A model generated the notes under the pieces. That model ran no database searches and was not told the origin of the DNA. It saw only the letters and a list, made by a program, of their open reading frames with translations. Shown piece after piece: positions 44,275 to 53,137 of a DNA stretch of 64,000 bases. This DNA comes from Bifidobacterium callitrichos DSM 23973 (GTDB taxonomy: Bacteria; Actinomycetota; Actinomycetes; Actinomycetales; Bifidobacteriaceae): contig NZ_JGYS01000005.1 in NCBI RefSeq assembly GCF_000741175.1, forward strand, positions 124,001 to 188,000, in the 5' to 3' direction. The stretch's first letter is position 1; each line of letters begins with the position of its first letter. Position numbers and translations under genes: made by a program.

Positions 44275-44897
44275 GGGTGCGGGCCTTGGAACGCGCCGGC
44301 TCGTACGACATCATAATCCTGGGCCGAGTCACCGCACGGCACCCCCAGTCCAGCGTCGATGCACTGCGTTCGACATGGGCCCACGCTTGGAAGTACATGA
44401 CGAGGCTGGGCACCGATCCGATGGAAACCATGGCCATCGACTACGATCCGAAAGTACGTCTGGTCGAGATGATCGCATTCGATGCCGGCAACGGCAGCAT
44501 GATCATGTACCACGCGAACAACGCGCAGAAGAAGTTCCTTCGGGAACTGGGTCTGAGTGAACGCGACATCCGCAGGCTCATCGGAGGAGATGACATTATG
44601 GATCCGATCACCACGGCAGACGGCACGGTCGTCACGGAAAAGATGCTCGACCAGTGGCCCGCTGATGTCGAGCACGGTGTCTATCACGGCTCCCCCGGGA
44701 AGGTTGTCACCCGTCGACGTTTCGGCAGGCCGCGCACCTATGCCGAACCTATGGATACCGTGACATTGCGCGTTACCGCCGACACGCTCCATGAGGCCGA
44801 GCAGCTGGCAAACCACGACAACGTGAGTCGCGCCACGATGCTGCGCGAACTGCTGGACCTCGGGCTCAAGGAGAAACGTCGTCGCATGACTGCATGA
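44262..44897 (+). CDS. Toxin-antitoxin-like fusion (putative toxin domain + RHH antitoxin)
   Basis: One frame of 211 residues. Residues 1-112 form a compact domain (YDIIILGRVTARHPQSSVDA, FDAGNGSMIMYHANNAQKKF) of the size of small actinobacterial toxins. Residues 113-211 look like a separate antitoxin: TADGTVVTEKMLDQW, GRPRTYAEP, then a ribbon-helix-helix (VTLRVTADTLHEAEQL, SRATMLRELLDLGL). Met113 (ATG 44598) has its own ribosome site GGAGGAG seven to ten bases upstream, so the second part can be made alone. A TGA lies in another frame at 44591, where a separate toxin gene would have ended. Start ATG 44262 is weakly supported (AGGT); GTG 44277 is possible. Confidence 0.65.
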   Translation: MCTKRVRALERAGSYDIIILGRVTARHPQSSVDALRSTWAHAWKYMTRLGTDPMETMAIDYDPKVRLVEMIAFDAGNGSMIMYHANNAQKKFLRELGLSERDIRRLIGGDDIMDPITTADGTVVTEKMLDQWPADVEHGVYHGSPGKVVTRRRFGRPRTYAEPMDTVTLRVTADTLHEAEQLANHDNVSRATMLRELLDLGLKEKRRRMTA

Positions 44898-44996
44898 CGA
44901 CAGCCTGATCACCACAGTCGGTTGACGTGCATAATGGCTCCCATTGTCGCCGTCAGACCGCAACATCGCCGACGACAGCGGGAACCATCCATATCA

Positions 44997-46013
44997 TCAA
45001 TCGTCGGCCGCCAGTCGACGTCGGGCCTCGGCCTTGTCGATGTCCGGCGCGAGCGGAGGCCAGGTCATGTTCATGTTCTTGAGGGTGGTGCGCAACAGCT
45101 CGGAGACGACGGCGCGCGAATACCAGCGGTTGTCGGCGGGGACCAGATACCACGGCGCGGCGGATGTGCTCGTCCGCTCGAACACCTCCTGCCATGCAGC
45201 CATGTAGTCGTTCCAGCGGTCACGGGCGTCCAGATCGGATGCATCGAACTTCCAGTATTTGGTCGGGTCGTTGAGCCGCCCGAGGAAGTGGCGGCGCTGC
45301 TCCTCGCGGCCGACGACGAGGAAGATCTTGATGACCGCGCACCCGTCAGCGACGAGACTGCGCTCGAACTCGTTGACGAGGTCATAGCGGGCACGCCACA
45401 CGTCCTCGGGGAGAGTGCCGTACACGTGCGGCATGACGATATCCTCGTAGTGGGATCGGTCGAACACGGCGATCCACCCCGGGTCAGGCAGTTCGCGTTC
45501 GACCCTCCACAGGAACCCGTGGCTCGTCTCCTCATCGGTCGGCTTGCCGAAGCCATGGTAGTGGATGCCCATCGGATCGCCCTGACGGAAGACGTGGCGT
45601 ACGATCCCGCCCTTGCCGGAGGCGTCCATACCCTGCAGCACGATGAGCAGCCGCCGGTTGGAGCCTTTGACTCCGTTGGCGTAGAGCAGCCGCTGGTATC
45701 GGGCGATCTCCGAGGAACTCAGTGAGATGAACCGTTCGGCGTCGTACTTGTCGCCGTCGAAACCGGGCGTCGCGCCGGATTGCGCGTCGGCCACCTCGGC
45801 GAGATCGACTCCGTGGTGAAACATGAGCCGTTGCGCCGGCGGCATCGACCATACGGCGCTCAGCAGTTCGCTTGATTTCGCCGCGTTGGCGAGCCGTTCG
45901 GCGACGGTCGCGCTCTCCTCGATCAGTCCGATGCGCTCCTCGGCGAGATCCATCGCCCGGTCGATGCGCCGTTTGGCGGTCCTGTCCACTTTGACTTTGT
46001 CATCCTTGCCCAT
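44997..46013 (-). CDS. ppk2: Polyphosphate kinase 2 family protein
   Basis: 338 residues. Transfers phosphate between polyphosphate and nucleotides. Walker A GMDASGKGG, Walker B-like VFDRSHYED, lid Arg-rich VGREEQRRHFLGRLND. Sequence type is the polyphosphate:AMP/ADP phosphotransferase (PPK2) group; the preferred nucleotide is not certain. Intact, but its 3' end is duplicated 1.8 kb away at 43231-43382. Confidence 0.92.
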   Translation of the reverse strand: MGKDDKVKVDRTAKRRIDRAMDLAEERIGLIEESATVAERLANAAKSSELLSAVWSMPPAQRLMFHHGVDLAEVADAQSGATPGFDGDKYDAERFISLSSSEIARYQRLLYANGVKGSNRRLLIVLQGMDASGKGGIVRHVFRQGDPMGIHYHGFGKPTDEETSHGFLWRVERELPDPGWIAVFDRSHYEDIVMPHVYGTLPEDVWRARYDLVNEFERSLVADGCAVIKIFLVVGREEQRRHFLGRLNDPTKYWKFDASDLDARDRWNDYMAAWQEVFERTSTSAAPWYLVPADNRWYSRAVVSELLRTTLKNMNMTWPPLAPDIDKAEARRRLAADD

Positions 46014-46195
46014 GAGCCGATTCTACGCCCCGGGAACCGTCTTGCGCACGAGCACACACGTCGGGCGACGACCTTCGCATCGTCTCTTCATGGCACCATG
46101 CATGACCAATGTGATCATCAGGTACATACACGACCCACAGTGATACGATTGATCGTGAACGAAAATGATCACGCGTGACATTATGCGAGGATGAG

Positions 46196-46840
46196 ATGAT
46201 CACTGTCGGCATCGTGGATAACGACCCGTATGCGGTGTCCGTGCTCTCGAAACTGCTCAGGGAGTCCGGCATGGACGTCCAATGGGGAACCACCTCCGCC
46301 TCGGCGGCCCTTCGCCGTTGCCTGTTCGAATCGGCAACACCGCAGGTGCTTGTTTCCGACGTGCAGATGGACGACATGAACGGCATGGAGCTATGCCGCC
46401 AGATCCGTCAGCGCAAAACCACGCCGGGCATCATCATGATCACCGCGTATCCGCCGAAACGTTATCTCGAACAGGCAGTCAGAGCCGGTGCACAGGGGCT
46501 CTATCTCAAAACGGATGTGGCCGGCATCCGTACAGGGGTCCGAGCGGCGGCAACGGGAGACACCGCACAATCCGATTCTGGCTTCTTGAACTGCGTCGAG
46601 GCACGCAACGCCCTCCTGCGAAACGTCTCATCGAAAAGCGAGCTTTCCGAACGCGAACGTACGGTGATCGCCATGTACGCCGACGGCTTCACCACCGACG
46701 ACATCATGCGAAAGCTGTCCGTAAGCAAGGGCACCGTAGCCACCTACGAGAGACGCGCCTGCGCCAAACTGGGCGCCGCAACCCGCGCACAGGCCGTCGC
46801 AAAATACGTCCGCCTACTGACGACGGGAATGACATGCTGA
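46196..46840 (+). CDS. LuxR/NarL-family response regulator (second system)
   Basis: 214 residues from the ATG at 46196 (GAGG upstream). Receiver: IVDND, Asp55 in VLVSDVQMDD, Thr in ITAYP, Lys in YLKTD. HTH: LSERERTVIAMYADGFTTDDIMRKL. It resembles the island regulator at 11408 in both domains. Its end overlaps the kinase gene by seven bases. Confidence 0.9.
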   Translation: MITVGIVDNDPYAVSVLSKLLRESGMDVQWGTTSASAALRRCLFESATPQVLVSDVQMDDMNGMELCRQIRQRKTTPGIIMITAYPPKRYLEQAVRAGAQGLYLKTDVAGIRTGVRAAATGDTAQSDSGFLNCVEARNALLRNVSSKSELSERERTVIAMYADGFTTDDIMRKLSVSKGTVATYERRACAKLGAATRAQAVAKYVRLLTTGMTC

Positions 46841-47943
46841 AAGATCTACTTCAACAATACAAGCAATTCATTCAATTGCTAACAGACCATTGGATGACGA
46901 TCTGCGCATTGACAGCCGCAGGACTCGGAATAATAGAAATAACATTCTATGCCATAGGCGGATTGGCCGACTTTCCGATGATCATATGGTCTATCGCACA
47001 GATTAGCGCGACACTCGTAATGGCAAAATGGCACAAAAACGGCGCTTGGATAGTCGGCATTATTATGGCCGCAGGTACTTTATCCCCGCAACCAGTTTTG
47101 AATTCAGGATTGCTCTCAACCCTATGCGCTTTAGTCATACTATCCAACCTACATCTCATTCAAGCTATTGTACTAGCTAGCATCAACACAACCTCCTTGG
47201 CTATCTTTATCTATAATAATAGTATTTTGCCTTGGTCGACATTATTTAATTTCCTTACATTATATCTTTCAGCCATACTGCTAGGAAGAATGGTGCTTTG
47301 GCATAACAAGACGTTAGCCAATCGACTACAACAGGAAAAAGAAATAGAACAGCGAATGATTGCAGCAACAATCCATAACGAAATTGCTAATGGAATTAGT
47401 GTAGCTATACTTCAACTAGAAACTGACAACTATTCAACCAAAGAAATAAGCAAAGAATTAAAAACAGTATTGTCTAAAATTCATAACGTAATCCATGTGT
47501 TAGAGCAACCAAGAGACCCAAGCAACATCATTCAAGGCATTTACACTAAAGACGAACGACAGGAAATCAAACAATTATGCATTCAACAAGATACGCTACT
47601 TCACTCCTTAGGACTCAGAGGTAGAACAGTTATTCAGCTAGATGAAGATTCTATAAATAGCAACACCAAACATCTATTAACACAAATTCTATATGAAGCG
47701 TACACCAACATCGGAAAGTACGCCGATCGCAGCAAAGGTTACATTATCTCAATGTCCACCCAAGCAGGTCAAATATATATCACTGAGACAAATGTCATTC
47801 AAGATCACGCTAAAGATCTATCGGGACACTTTGGACTACAACAATTACAATCTCAAATAACCAAATCCGGAGGCTTACTGCAATACGGGCCAGTAGACAG
47901 CATCTCAAGAGAATGGCAGCTACTAGCAATCATTCCTGAGTAA
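46834..47943 (+). CDS. AT-rich NarL-type sensor histidine kinase (second system)
   Basis: 369 residues, ATG at 46834 inside the regulator 3' end. About six membrane segments (20-155), then TIHNEIANGIS with likely phospho-acceptor His181, N-box-like EAYTNIGKYADR, and FGLQQLQSQITKSGG. The DxGxG motif is absent (ITETNVIQDH), as in the island kinase. The gene is far more AT-rich than its partner, suggesting a different origin for the sensor. A longer upstream frame across the regulator is a shadow. Confidence 0.82.
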   Translation: MLKDLLQQYKQFIQLLTDHWMTICALTAAGLGIIEITFYAIGGLADFPMIIWSIAQISATLVMAKWHKNGAWIVGIIMAAGTLSPQPVLNSGLLSTLCALVILSNLHLIQAIVLASINTTSLAIFIYNNSILPWSTLFNFLTLYLSAILLGRMVLWHNKTLANRLQQEKEIEQRMIAATIHNEIANGISVAILQLETDNYSTKEISKELKTVLSKIHNVIHVLEQPRDPSNIIQGIYTKDERQEIKQLCIQQDTLLHSLGLRGRTVIQLDEDSINSNTKHLLTQILYEAYTNIGKYADRSKGYIISMSTQAGQIYITETNVIQDHAKDLSGHFGLQQLQSQITKSGGLLQYGPVDSISREWQLLAIIPE

Positions 47944-47971
47944 CAACAATAATTTATATATACGATGAACT

Positions 47972-48526
47972 CTATTTAGCAATTCTCCTTTCATTGAAGA
48001 CGAGTCTTTTGATAACTATTGCTACAACGATCCACGCGTAATATACTGCGAGCGCAATGTTGAGATACCACGTGGTAGCTAATTCAGCCGAGTTCGCAAC
48101 GATTGACGTCAACAAGACACATCCGCAGATCACCGTGATGCCATCGACGACCCGTTTCCCCGTCGTTCTTGTCCTACGAGTCAATTTCCGCCTCATCGGC
48201 GAGGAAATGTCATCGATCGCATCACGGATGGGATGCGGACGAATCACACTCGACAATCCGATCACCACTGCCCCGATTAGCATCATGACAGTGGACCGCA
48301 TTTCGCCGCCGGTCAACCGATTCATCCATTCCGAGGCGAAAACGGTGGACCAGAATATGCCATTGCCAACGAGCGCGAGTATCGTCTTGATCGCTAGTCG
48401 CATCTTCACATGACGAATCGGAGCATCAAGCACTGCGTCATCGACAAGATCGACCTTCCGTCTCACCACGGGAATCGATTGGCCATCAGGTTGTTGATCC
48501 CCGTTGATAATCCTCTGATCAACCAT
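47972..48526 (-). CDS. Membrane protein, four TM segments
   Basis: 184 residues from the ATG at 48526 (AAGGAAAGGA upstream). Polar N-terminus, two membrane segments (about 45-65, 75-95), a basic stretch KLTRRTRTTGK, then two more (about 115-135, 145-165). Convergent with the second sensor kinase. No family recognised. It may be a target or immunity-like partner of that system, by analogy with the island. Confidence 0.65.
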   Translation of the reverse strand: MVDQRIINGDQQPDGQSIPVVRRKVDLVDDAVLDAPIRHVKMRLAIKTILALVGNGIFWSTVFASEWMNRLTGGEMRSTVMMLIGAVVIGLSSVIRPHPIRDAIDDISSPMRRKLTRRTRTTGKRVVDGITVICGCVLLTSIVANSAELATTWYLNIALAVYYAWIVVAIVIKRLVFNERRIAK

Positions 48527-48666
48527 CGGATGTCCTTTCCTTGAAGTTGGAAGCCTCATCACTTCCGATACTTCTGATGGTACAGATCACGTACAGGATC
48601 ACCGAATGCGCTGTCCTCCTCAGAAAGACAGCGCGATTGACCAGACACGGACCTCCGCGATGATTA

Positions 48667-50226
48667 TCATCGCCCCTCGCGCCGGCCGCGCAGGTTCATC
48701 GCATATCCGGCGATGAGCGCGGCGACGGTGCCGATCGCGACGGCGATCAGGGCACGGCGACGCACGTCGACGATCGCGAGACCCGGACCGGAGGGCTTGA
48801 GCGCGTTCTCGCCGGCGGCCGCGTCGGAGGCGGGGTGCCCTCCCCTATCGGCGTACTGCGCGTTGACGACACTGGGCCCATTGATCGGACCCGACGCCTT
48901 GTCGGCGGACTCGGCGGTCTCGACCTTGACGACGTCGCCGTTCTCGTCGAGCGTGACGCGGGCGCACAGGGCCTTGGCCCAGTTGATGCGCTGCCAGCCG
49001 TCGCTCGACTTCCACAGAGGGTATCCCGAGTCGAGCGCCGTGGCCTTCAGAATCGCGTTCCTCTGGTCGGCGTGGAGTTGCGGGTATGCGAGTCGCAGCA
49101 CGTCGGCGGCACCGCGCGGAGCGGTGAACGCCTTGCCGGCCTCGCTCTTGTCCTGCGGGAAGCCGTAGGTCATGCGCGCCGTGTAGACGCGTACGGCGGA
49201 TGCCTGGTCCCTGACCGGTTCGGTGGCCACGGTGTCGAGGAAGTCGTTCGTGTAGCCGCCGCTCGAAGCAGCCTTGAGGTTCGTGATGCATTCGCCCAGC
49301 GTGGAGCCGTGCCCATCCGCCTTGCAGCGTTCGGTAAGGTACCCGCGCAGCTGGTTCGCAGCGGGCACGACGGCGTCGGAGAAGTCGTTGTGCCAGTACT
49401 GGCCGTTCTGCGCCGATCCGCCGATGCGCCCGCCCATGATGTCGAGCGGGTAGTGGACGCCGAGCACGATGCGGTTGTTGCCCGCCTCGGAGGTGCGCGC
49501 CATGATCTGCGGCGCGAGCTCTGGAATCATGCCGGCGAGCGCCACGCCCCACGAGTAGGCGGAGGTGGTGTGCCCGGACGGGTAGGAGCTGTTCTTCTGC
49601 AGGTTCGAGTATCCGGGGATGTGTTCGAGCCAGGAGGGTGATTCCTTGATATCGAGGGTCGCGGGGAGCCCTGCGAGGTCGTTGGTGCCGTCGTAGGTGC
49701 TCACGGAGCGGTCGAGGTAGGGTCTGGGGTGCATGGCGGCGCGTTTCGACTGGTAGGTGGAGGCAACGTTGAACTTGAACAGGTTGACGACCAGCCCCAG
49801 CTTGTGCTGGTTGATGCCTTCGCTCATGTAGCGGCCAAGGACCGGACCGAGAGAATCGGGCATGGTTTCCCGCGGGTAGAGGTCGGAGTCGATGAGGGCG
49901 CGTTTGCGCTGCGGGGTGAGCCCGTTCTCGTCGGCGTTCTCTGCGCCGAGATGGTTGATCTCGACGGCGAGGTCCTCGTCGCGTTTCATCGTGGCGACGT
50001 CGAGCACCTTGCCGCCGTTGGCTTTGTCCTTCGGTGCCTGCCAGTAGTCCTTCTCGTAGTCCGCGAGGAGCGCAACCCAGTCGGGGTTGGGCAGCTGGTC
50101 GGCCTGTGCGGCGGGCAGTGGCGCGGCGAGGGCGGCGAGCGTGAGTGGCGCAATCGTCAGAATGACGCACAGCGCGGCGATCACGCGGGAGGATACGGCA
50201 ACGGCGGATAGGCTGGGGAACTTCAC
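48667..50226 (-). CDS. Exported PAP2-family (class A acid phosphatase-like) phosphatase
   Basis: 519 residues: signal peptide (1-42, ending AQA), catalytic domain with KRAAMHPRP (KX6RP), SYPSGHT (PSGH) and NRIVLGVHYPLD (RX5HX3D; the usual Ser before Arg is Asn), and a C-terminal membrane anchor (about 490-510) with a basic tail. It faces outside, anchored at both ends or after cleavage. The substrate could be a phosphomonoester or lipid phosphate. Confidence 0.88.
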   Translation of the reverse strand: MKFPSLSAVAVSSRVIAALCVILTIAPLTLAALAAPLPAAQADQLPNPDWVALLADYEKDYWQAPKDKANGGKVLDVATMKRDEDLAVEINHLGAENADENGLTPQRKRALIDSDLYPRETMPDSLGPVLGRYMSEGINQHKLGLVVNLFKFNVASTYQSKRAAMHPRPYLDRSVSTYDGTNDLAGLPATLDIKESPSWLEHIPGYSNLQKNSSYPSGHTTSAYSWGVALAGMIPELAPQIMARTSEAGNNRIVLGVHYPLDIMGGRIGGSAQNGQYWHNDFSDAVVPAANQLRGYLTERCKADGHGSTLGECITNLKAASSGGYTNDFLDTVATEPVRDQASAVRVYTARMTYGFPQDKSEAGKAFTAPRGAADVLRLAYPQLHADQRNAILKATALDSGYPLWKSSDGWQRINWAKALCARVTLDENGDVVKVETAESADKASGPINGPSVVNAQYADRGGHPASDAAAGENALKPSGPGLAIVDVRRRALIAVAIGTVAALIAGYAMNLRGRREGR

Positions 50227-50336
50227 GTTCCCTAACCTATCCGCCGTTTCGCTACGTAGCGCGGAGTCCGACCGAACTCTGGGTGAACTCTTCGTGCCGG
50301 GTTAGCGCCATCCGAGCCTCACTCAGGCGACTCCGC

Positions 50337-51581
50337 TCAGATCTTCGGCCGGCCACCCAGATCGGGGTGACCCTTGCCGATGTCGTTGTGCGGCTTGAAT
50401 ACGGCGCGGTCGTGCTTCTCGCCGTGGCCGTACTGGTCATGCTGCTCGTGACCGCGACCATCGTGCTCGGCCTTGGCGTCCCTGGCGGCCTTGGCCTTGC
50501 GCGCCTGCTCCTCGCGGAACGGCACGCCGGTCTCCGGGTCCACCTGGCTTTCGGGATGCGTCTCGTCGTAGCCCTGCTCGTAGCGGGTGCGGCGCCAGTT
50601 GCGGATCGAGGCGTTGGTGCCGCGGTGATGCACGTGGTACTTGCGCGGCGCGCCGCCGAGCGGCAGCTCCTCGACCTCCTTGGCCACGGCGATCTGGTTG
50701 ACGTTGGACGGGTCCATGATCGCGATCGGGGCGACCGGTTCCGGTTCGGCGGGGGCGGCGGTCCTCTCCTGCATGCGCTCGGGCAGCCATTCGGCGAGGC
50801 GAGAGAGCAGCCAGCAGGCGATGAAGTAGATCACCGCGGCCATGACCAACGTCTGCAGGATGTTGAAGTACATCGAGCCGAGTCGACGCGACTCCTGCAG
50901 CAGGTCAGTGTACATGATGATCGAGCCCAGGGCGGTGTCCTTCAAAACGACGACCAGCTGGGTGACGGCGGCGGGCAGCATCGCGTAGACGGCCTGCGGC
51001 ACCTCGATCGACAGGAGCGACTGCGTTTCGGTCAGGCCCAGCGCAAGGGACGCCTCACGCTGGCCGTTCGGCAGGTTGCCGACGCCGGAACGCACCAGCT
51101 CGGCCACGACCGAACCGTTGTACAGGATCAGCGCGATCACAACCGCCCAGTAGGAGGGGCTCTGCATACCGGCGAACGCGAACCATCGCCAGAAGAAGAT
51201 CATGAGCAGCAGCACCGGCACGGCACGGCAGAACTCGACGATCACGCCGGAGACGCCGCGCAGCACCACGTTCGGCAGGAGTCGCCCCACACCGAAGACG
51301 AGGCCGAAGAGCACGGCGCCGATCACGGCGACGACGGTGGCCTGCAGGGTCATCAGCAGGCCCGGCAGGTAGAAGTCGGTCCACGCCTCCTGGTCGACGG
51401 CCGGCTTCCACAGCTCCCAGCTCAGCTGGTTCTCGCCGTCCGGCGGGTTGTGCAGTCGCATGAGGATCAGGACGATGACGATCGCGAAGATGACGCCCGC
51501 CACCCAGTTGAGGATGCGGATGCGACGGCGGCCCTTGGGACCGGGCGCGTCGAAGAGGACGGAATTCGAAGTATCGGCCAT
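50337..51581 (-). CDS. Amino-acid ABC transporter permease (GluD-like) with His-rich tail
   Basis: 414 residues from the ATG at 51581 (AGGAGG upstream). HisM-type permease domain (TM segments about 22-300) with the EAA loop REASLALGLTETQSLLSIEVPQ split by the usual Gly. After it comes a hydrophilic extension of about 95 residues, rich in His, Glu, Arg and Asp, not part of the family. Last gene of the operon. Confidence 0.88.
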   Translation of the reverse strand: MADTSNSVLFDAPGPKGRRRIRILNWVAGVIFAIVIVLILMRLHNPPDGENQLSWELWKPAVDQEAWTDFYLPGLLMTLQATVVAVIGAVLFGLVFGVGRLLPNVVLRGVSGVIVEFCRAVPVLLLMIFFWRWFAFAGMQSPSYWAVVIALILYNGSVVAELVRSGVGNLPNGQREASLALGLTETQSLLSIEVPQAVYAMLPAAVTQLVVVLKDTALGSIIMYTDLLQESRRLGSMYFNILQTLVMAAVIYFIACWLLSRLAEWLPERMQERTAAPAEPEPVAPIAIMDPSNVNQIAVAKEVEELPLGGAPRKYHVHHRGTNASIRNWRRTRYEQGYDETHPESQVDPETGVPFREEQARKAKAARDAKAEHDGRGHEQHDQYGHGEKHDRAVFKPHNDIGKGHPDLGGRPKI

Positions 51582-51586
51582 GTCGG

Positions 51587-52264
51587 TCACCTCCTGACCG
51601 CGAGCTTGTTGGACAGGTACGTGGTGAGCATGCCGATCGGGATGATCAGGATCACGTAGCCGAACGCGAAGATCAGGAAGATCTGGATGATGACGTCCGG
51701 ACGGAACTCGATCATCTGGCTCATCAGCGACGACGTCTCGGTGGAGACGGACGCGGCGGCGGCTACGGTCGAGTTCTTGAGCAGCGCGATCAGCGTGTTG
51801 CCGAGCGGCGCGACCGAACCGCGGAACGCCTGCGGCAGGATGATCTCGGTGGCCGACTGCATGAAGTCGAGGCCCAGCGCGCGCGCCGCCTCGGCCTGGC
51901 CGAGCGGCACCGTGTTGATGCCGCTTCGCAGCGACTCGCACACGAACGCCGCCGTGTACAGGCTCAGGCCGGTGACGGCCAGCCAGAAGAAGTTCGTGGC
52001 GAACGTGTCGGAGAACGTGAGCTTCAGCTGCGCGTAGGCGCCGAGCACCATGAACACCATGATGATCGTCAGTGGCAGGTTCTTGAACAGCTCCACGTAC
52101 GCGCCGGCCACGGCGCGCAGGGAGGAGATCGGCGAGATGCGCATCATCACGAGGATGACGCCCAGAATGGTCGAGAACAGGGCCGACCACAGGGTCAGCT
52201 CGATGTTGACGAGGAACGCGCCGAGCACGTCATACTGGCTGAACAGTTCGATGAATCCGTTCAT
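51587..52264 (-). CDS. Amino-acid ABC transporter permease (GluC-like)
   Basis: 225 residues, about five membrane segments, EAA loop QAEAARALGLDFMQSATEII. HisM family. It starts three bases after the binding-protein stop and ends five bases before the next gene, so the three are tightly coupled. Confidence 0.9.
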   Translation of the reverse strand: MNGFIELFSQYDVLGAFLVNIELTLWSALFSTILGVILVMMRISPISSLRAVAGAYVELFKNLPLTIIMVFMVLGAYAQLKLTFSDTFATNFFWLAVTGLSLYTAAFVCESLRSGINTVPLGQAEAARALGLDFMQSATEIILPQAFRGSVAPLGNTLIALLKNSTVAAAASVSTETSSLMSQMIEFRPDVIIQIFLIFAFGYVILIIPIGMLTTYLSNKLAVRR

Positions 52265-52267
52265 CGT

Positions 52268-53113
52268 CTACTCCTCCTCCCCTTCGTTCGGCGTCGGCGG
52301 GTTGTAGCGCACGTCGGGCGTGTACGAGGTGCCCTTGGTGTTGTCGGCGACGGCTCGCTTCCACGAGCCGTCCTGGATCATGTCGACGATCGCGTTGTTG
52401 ATCTGCGTGGCGAACTTGGTATCGCCCTTCTTGATGCCGACGCCGTAGTACTCCTGCGTGAACGGCTTGCCCACGACCCTGAGCTTCCCGCGCGAGGCGG
52501 AGGCGAGACCGGCGAGGATGATGTCGTCGGTGGTCACCGCGTCGACGATGCCGGAGAACAGGGCGGTCGCGCATTCGGCGTATCCGGGCTGCTCCATGAG
52601 CTGCACCTCGGAGGCGAACTTCTCCTTGACGGTGGCGGCGGAGGTCGAACCGGTCACCGAGCACAGGCGCTTGCCGTTCAGGTCCTCCGGACCGTTGATC
52701 GAATGGTCATCCTTGCGCACCAGCAGGTCCTGTCCGGCCACGAAGTACGGGCCGGCGAAGGAGACCGCCTTCTTGCGCTCGTCGGTGATCGAGTACGTGG
52801 CGAGGATCATGTCGACGTCGCCGTTCTGGAGCATGGCCTCGCGTTGCTTGGACGGAGCCTCCTTCCAGACGATCTCGTCCTCGGAGTAGCCGAGCTTCTT
52901 GGCGATGTACTTGGCCACGTCCACGTCGAAGCCGACGTACGTGCCGGACTTCTTGAAGCCCAGGCCCGGCTGGTCGAACTTGATGCCGATGCGGATCTTG
53001 CCCTCCTCGCTCTCGCCGCACGCGGCCAGGGACAGCGTGCAGGCGAGCGCGGCGACGGCGGCGATCACGCGACGCGCCGTCCGTTTCATATGCGTGTTGA
53101 ATGTGAATGTCAT
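52268..53113 (-). CDS. Amino-acid ABC transporter substrate-binding lipoprotein (GluB-like)
   Basis: 281 residues. Lipobox LAAC after a hydrophobic signal; SBP_bac_3 fold with GFDVDVAKYIAKKLG, DVDMILATYSIT and AVTTDDIILAGL. With its neighbours it matches the glutamate/glutamine importers of Actinobacteria; the ligand is inferred. A second in-frame Met (residue 9) is an alternative start. Confidence 0.9.
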   Translation of the reverse strand: MTFTFNTHMKRTARRVIAAVAALACTLSLAACGESEEGKIRIGIKFDQPGLGFKKSGTYVGFDVDVAKYIAKKLGYSEDEIVWKEAPSKQREAMLQNGDVDMILATYSITDERKKAVSFAGPYFVAGQDLLVRKDDHSINGPEDLNGKRLCSVTGSTSAATVKEKFASEVQLMEQPGYAECATALFSGIVDAVTTDDIILAGLASASRGKLRVVGKPFTQEYYGVGIKKGDTKFATQINNAIVDMIQDGSWKRAVADNTKGTSYTPDVRYNPPTPNEGEEE

Positions 53114-53137
53114 GTCGTGTCTGCCCTCCCCTATCGA

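Noticed and set aside
46282-46833. Upstream extension of the second kinase through the regulator gene
   Set aside because: It is the out-of-frame shadow of the regulator; ATG 46834 with a seven-base overlap is the natural start.
51582-52190. Upstream extension of the GluD-like permease
   Set aside because: The extension is the shadow of the GluC-like gene; ATG 51581 has AGGAGG.
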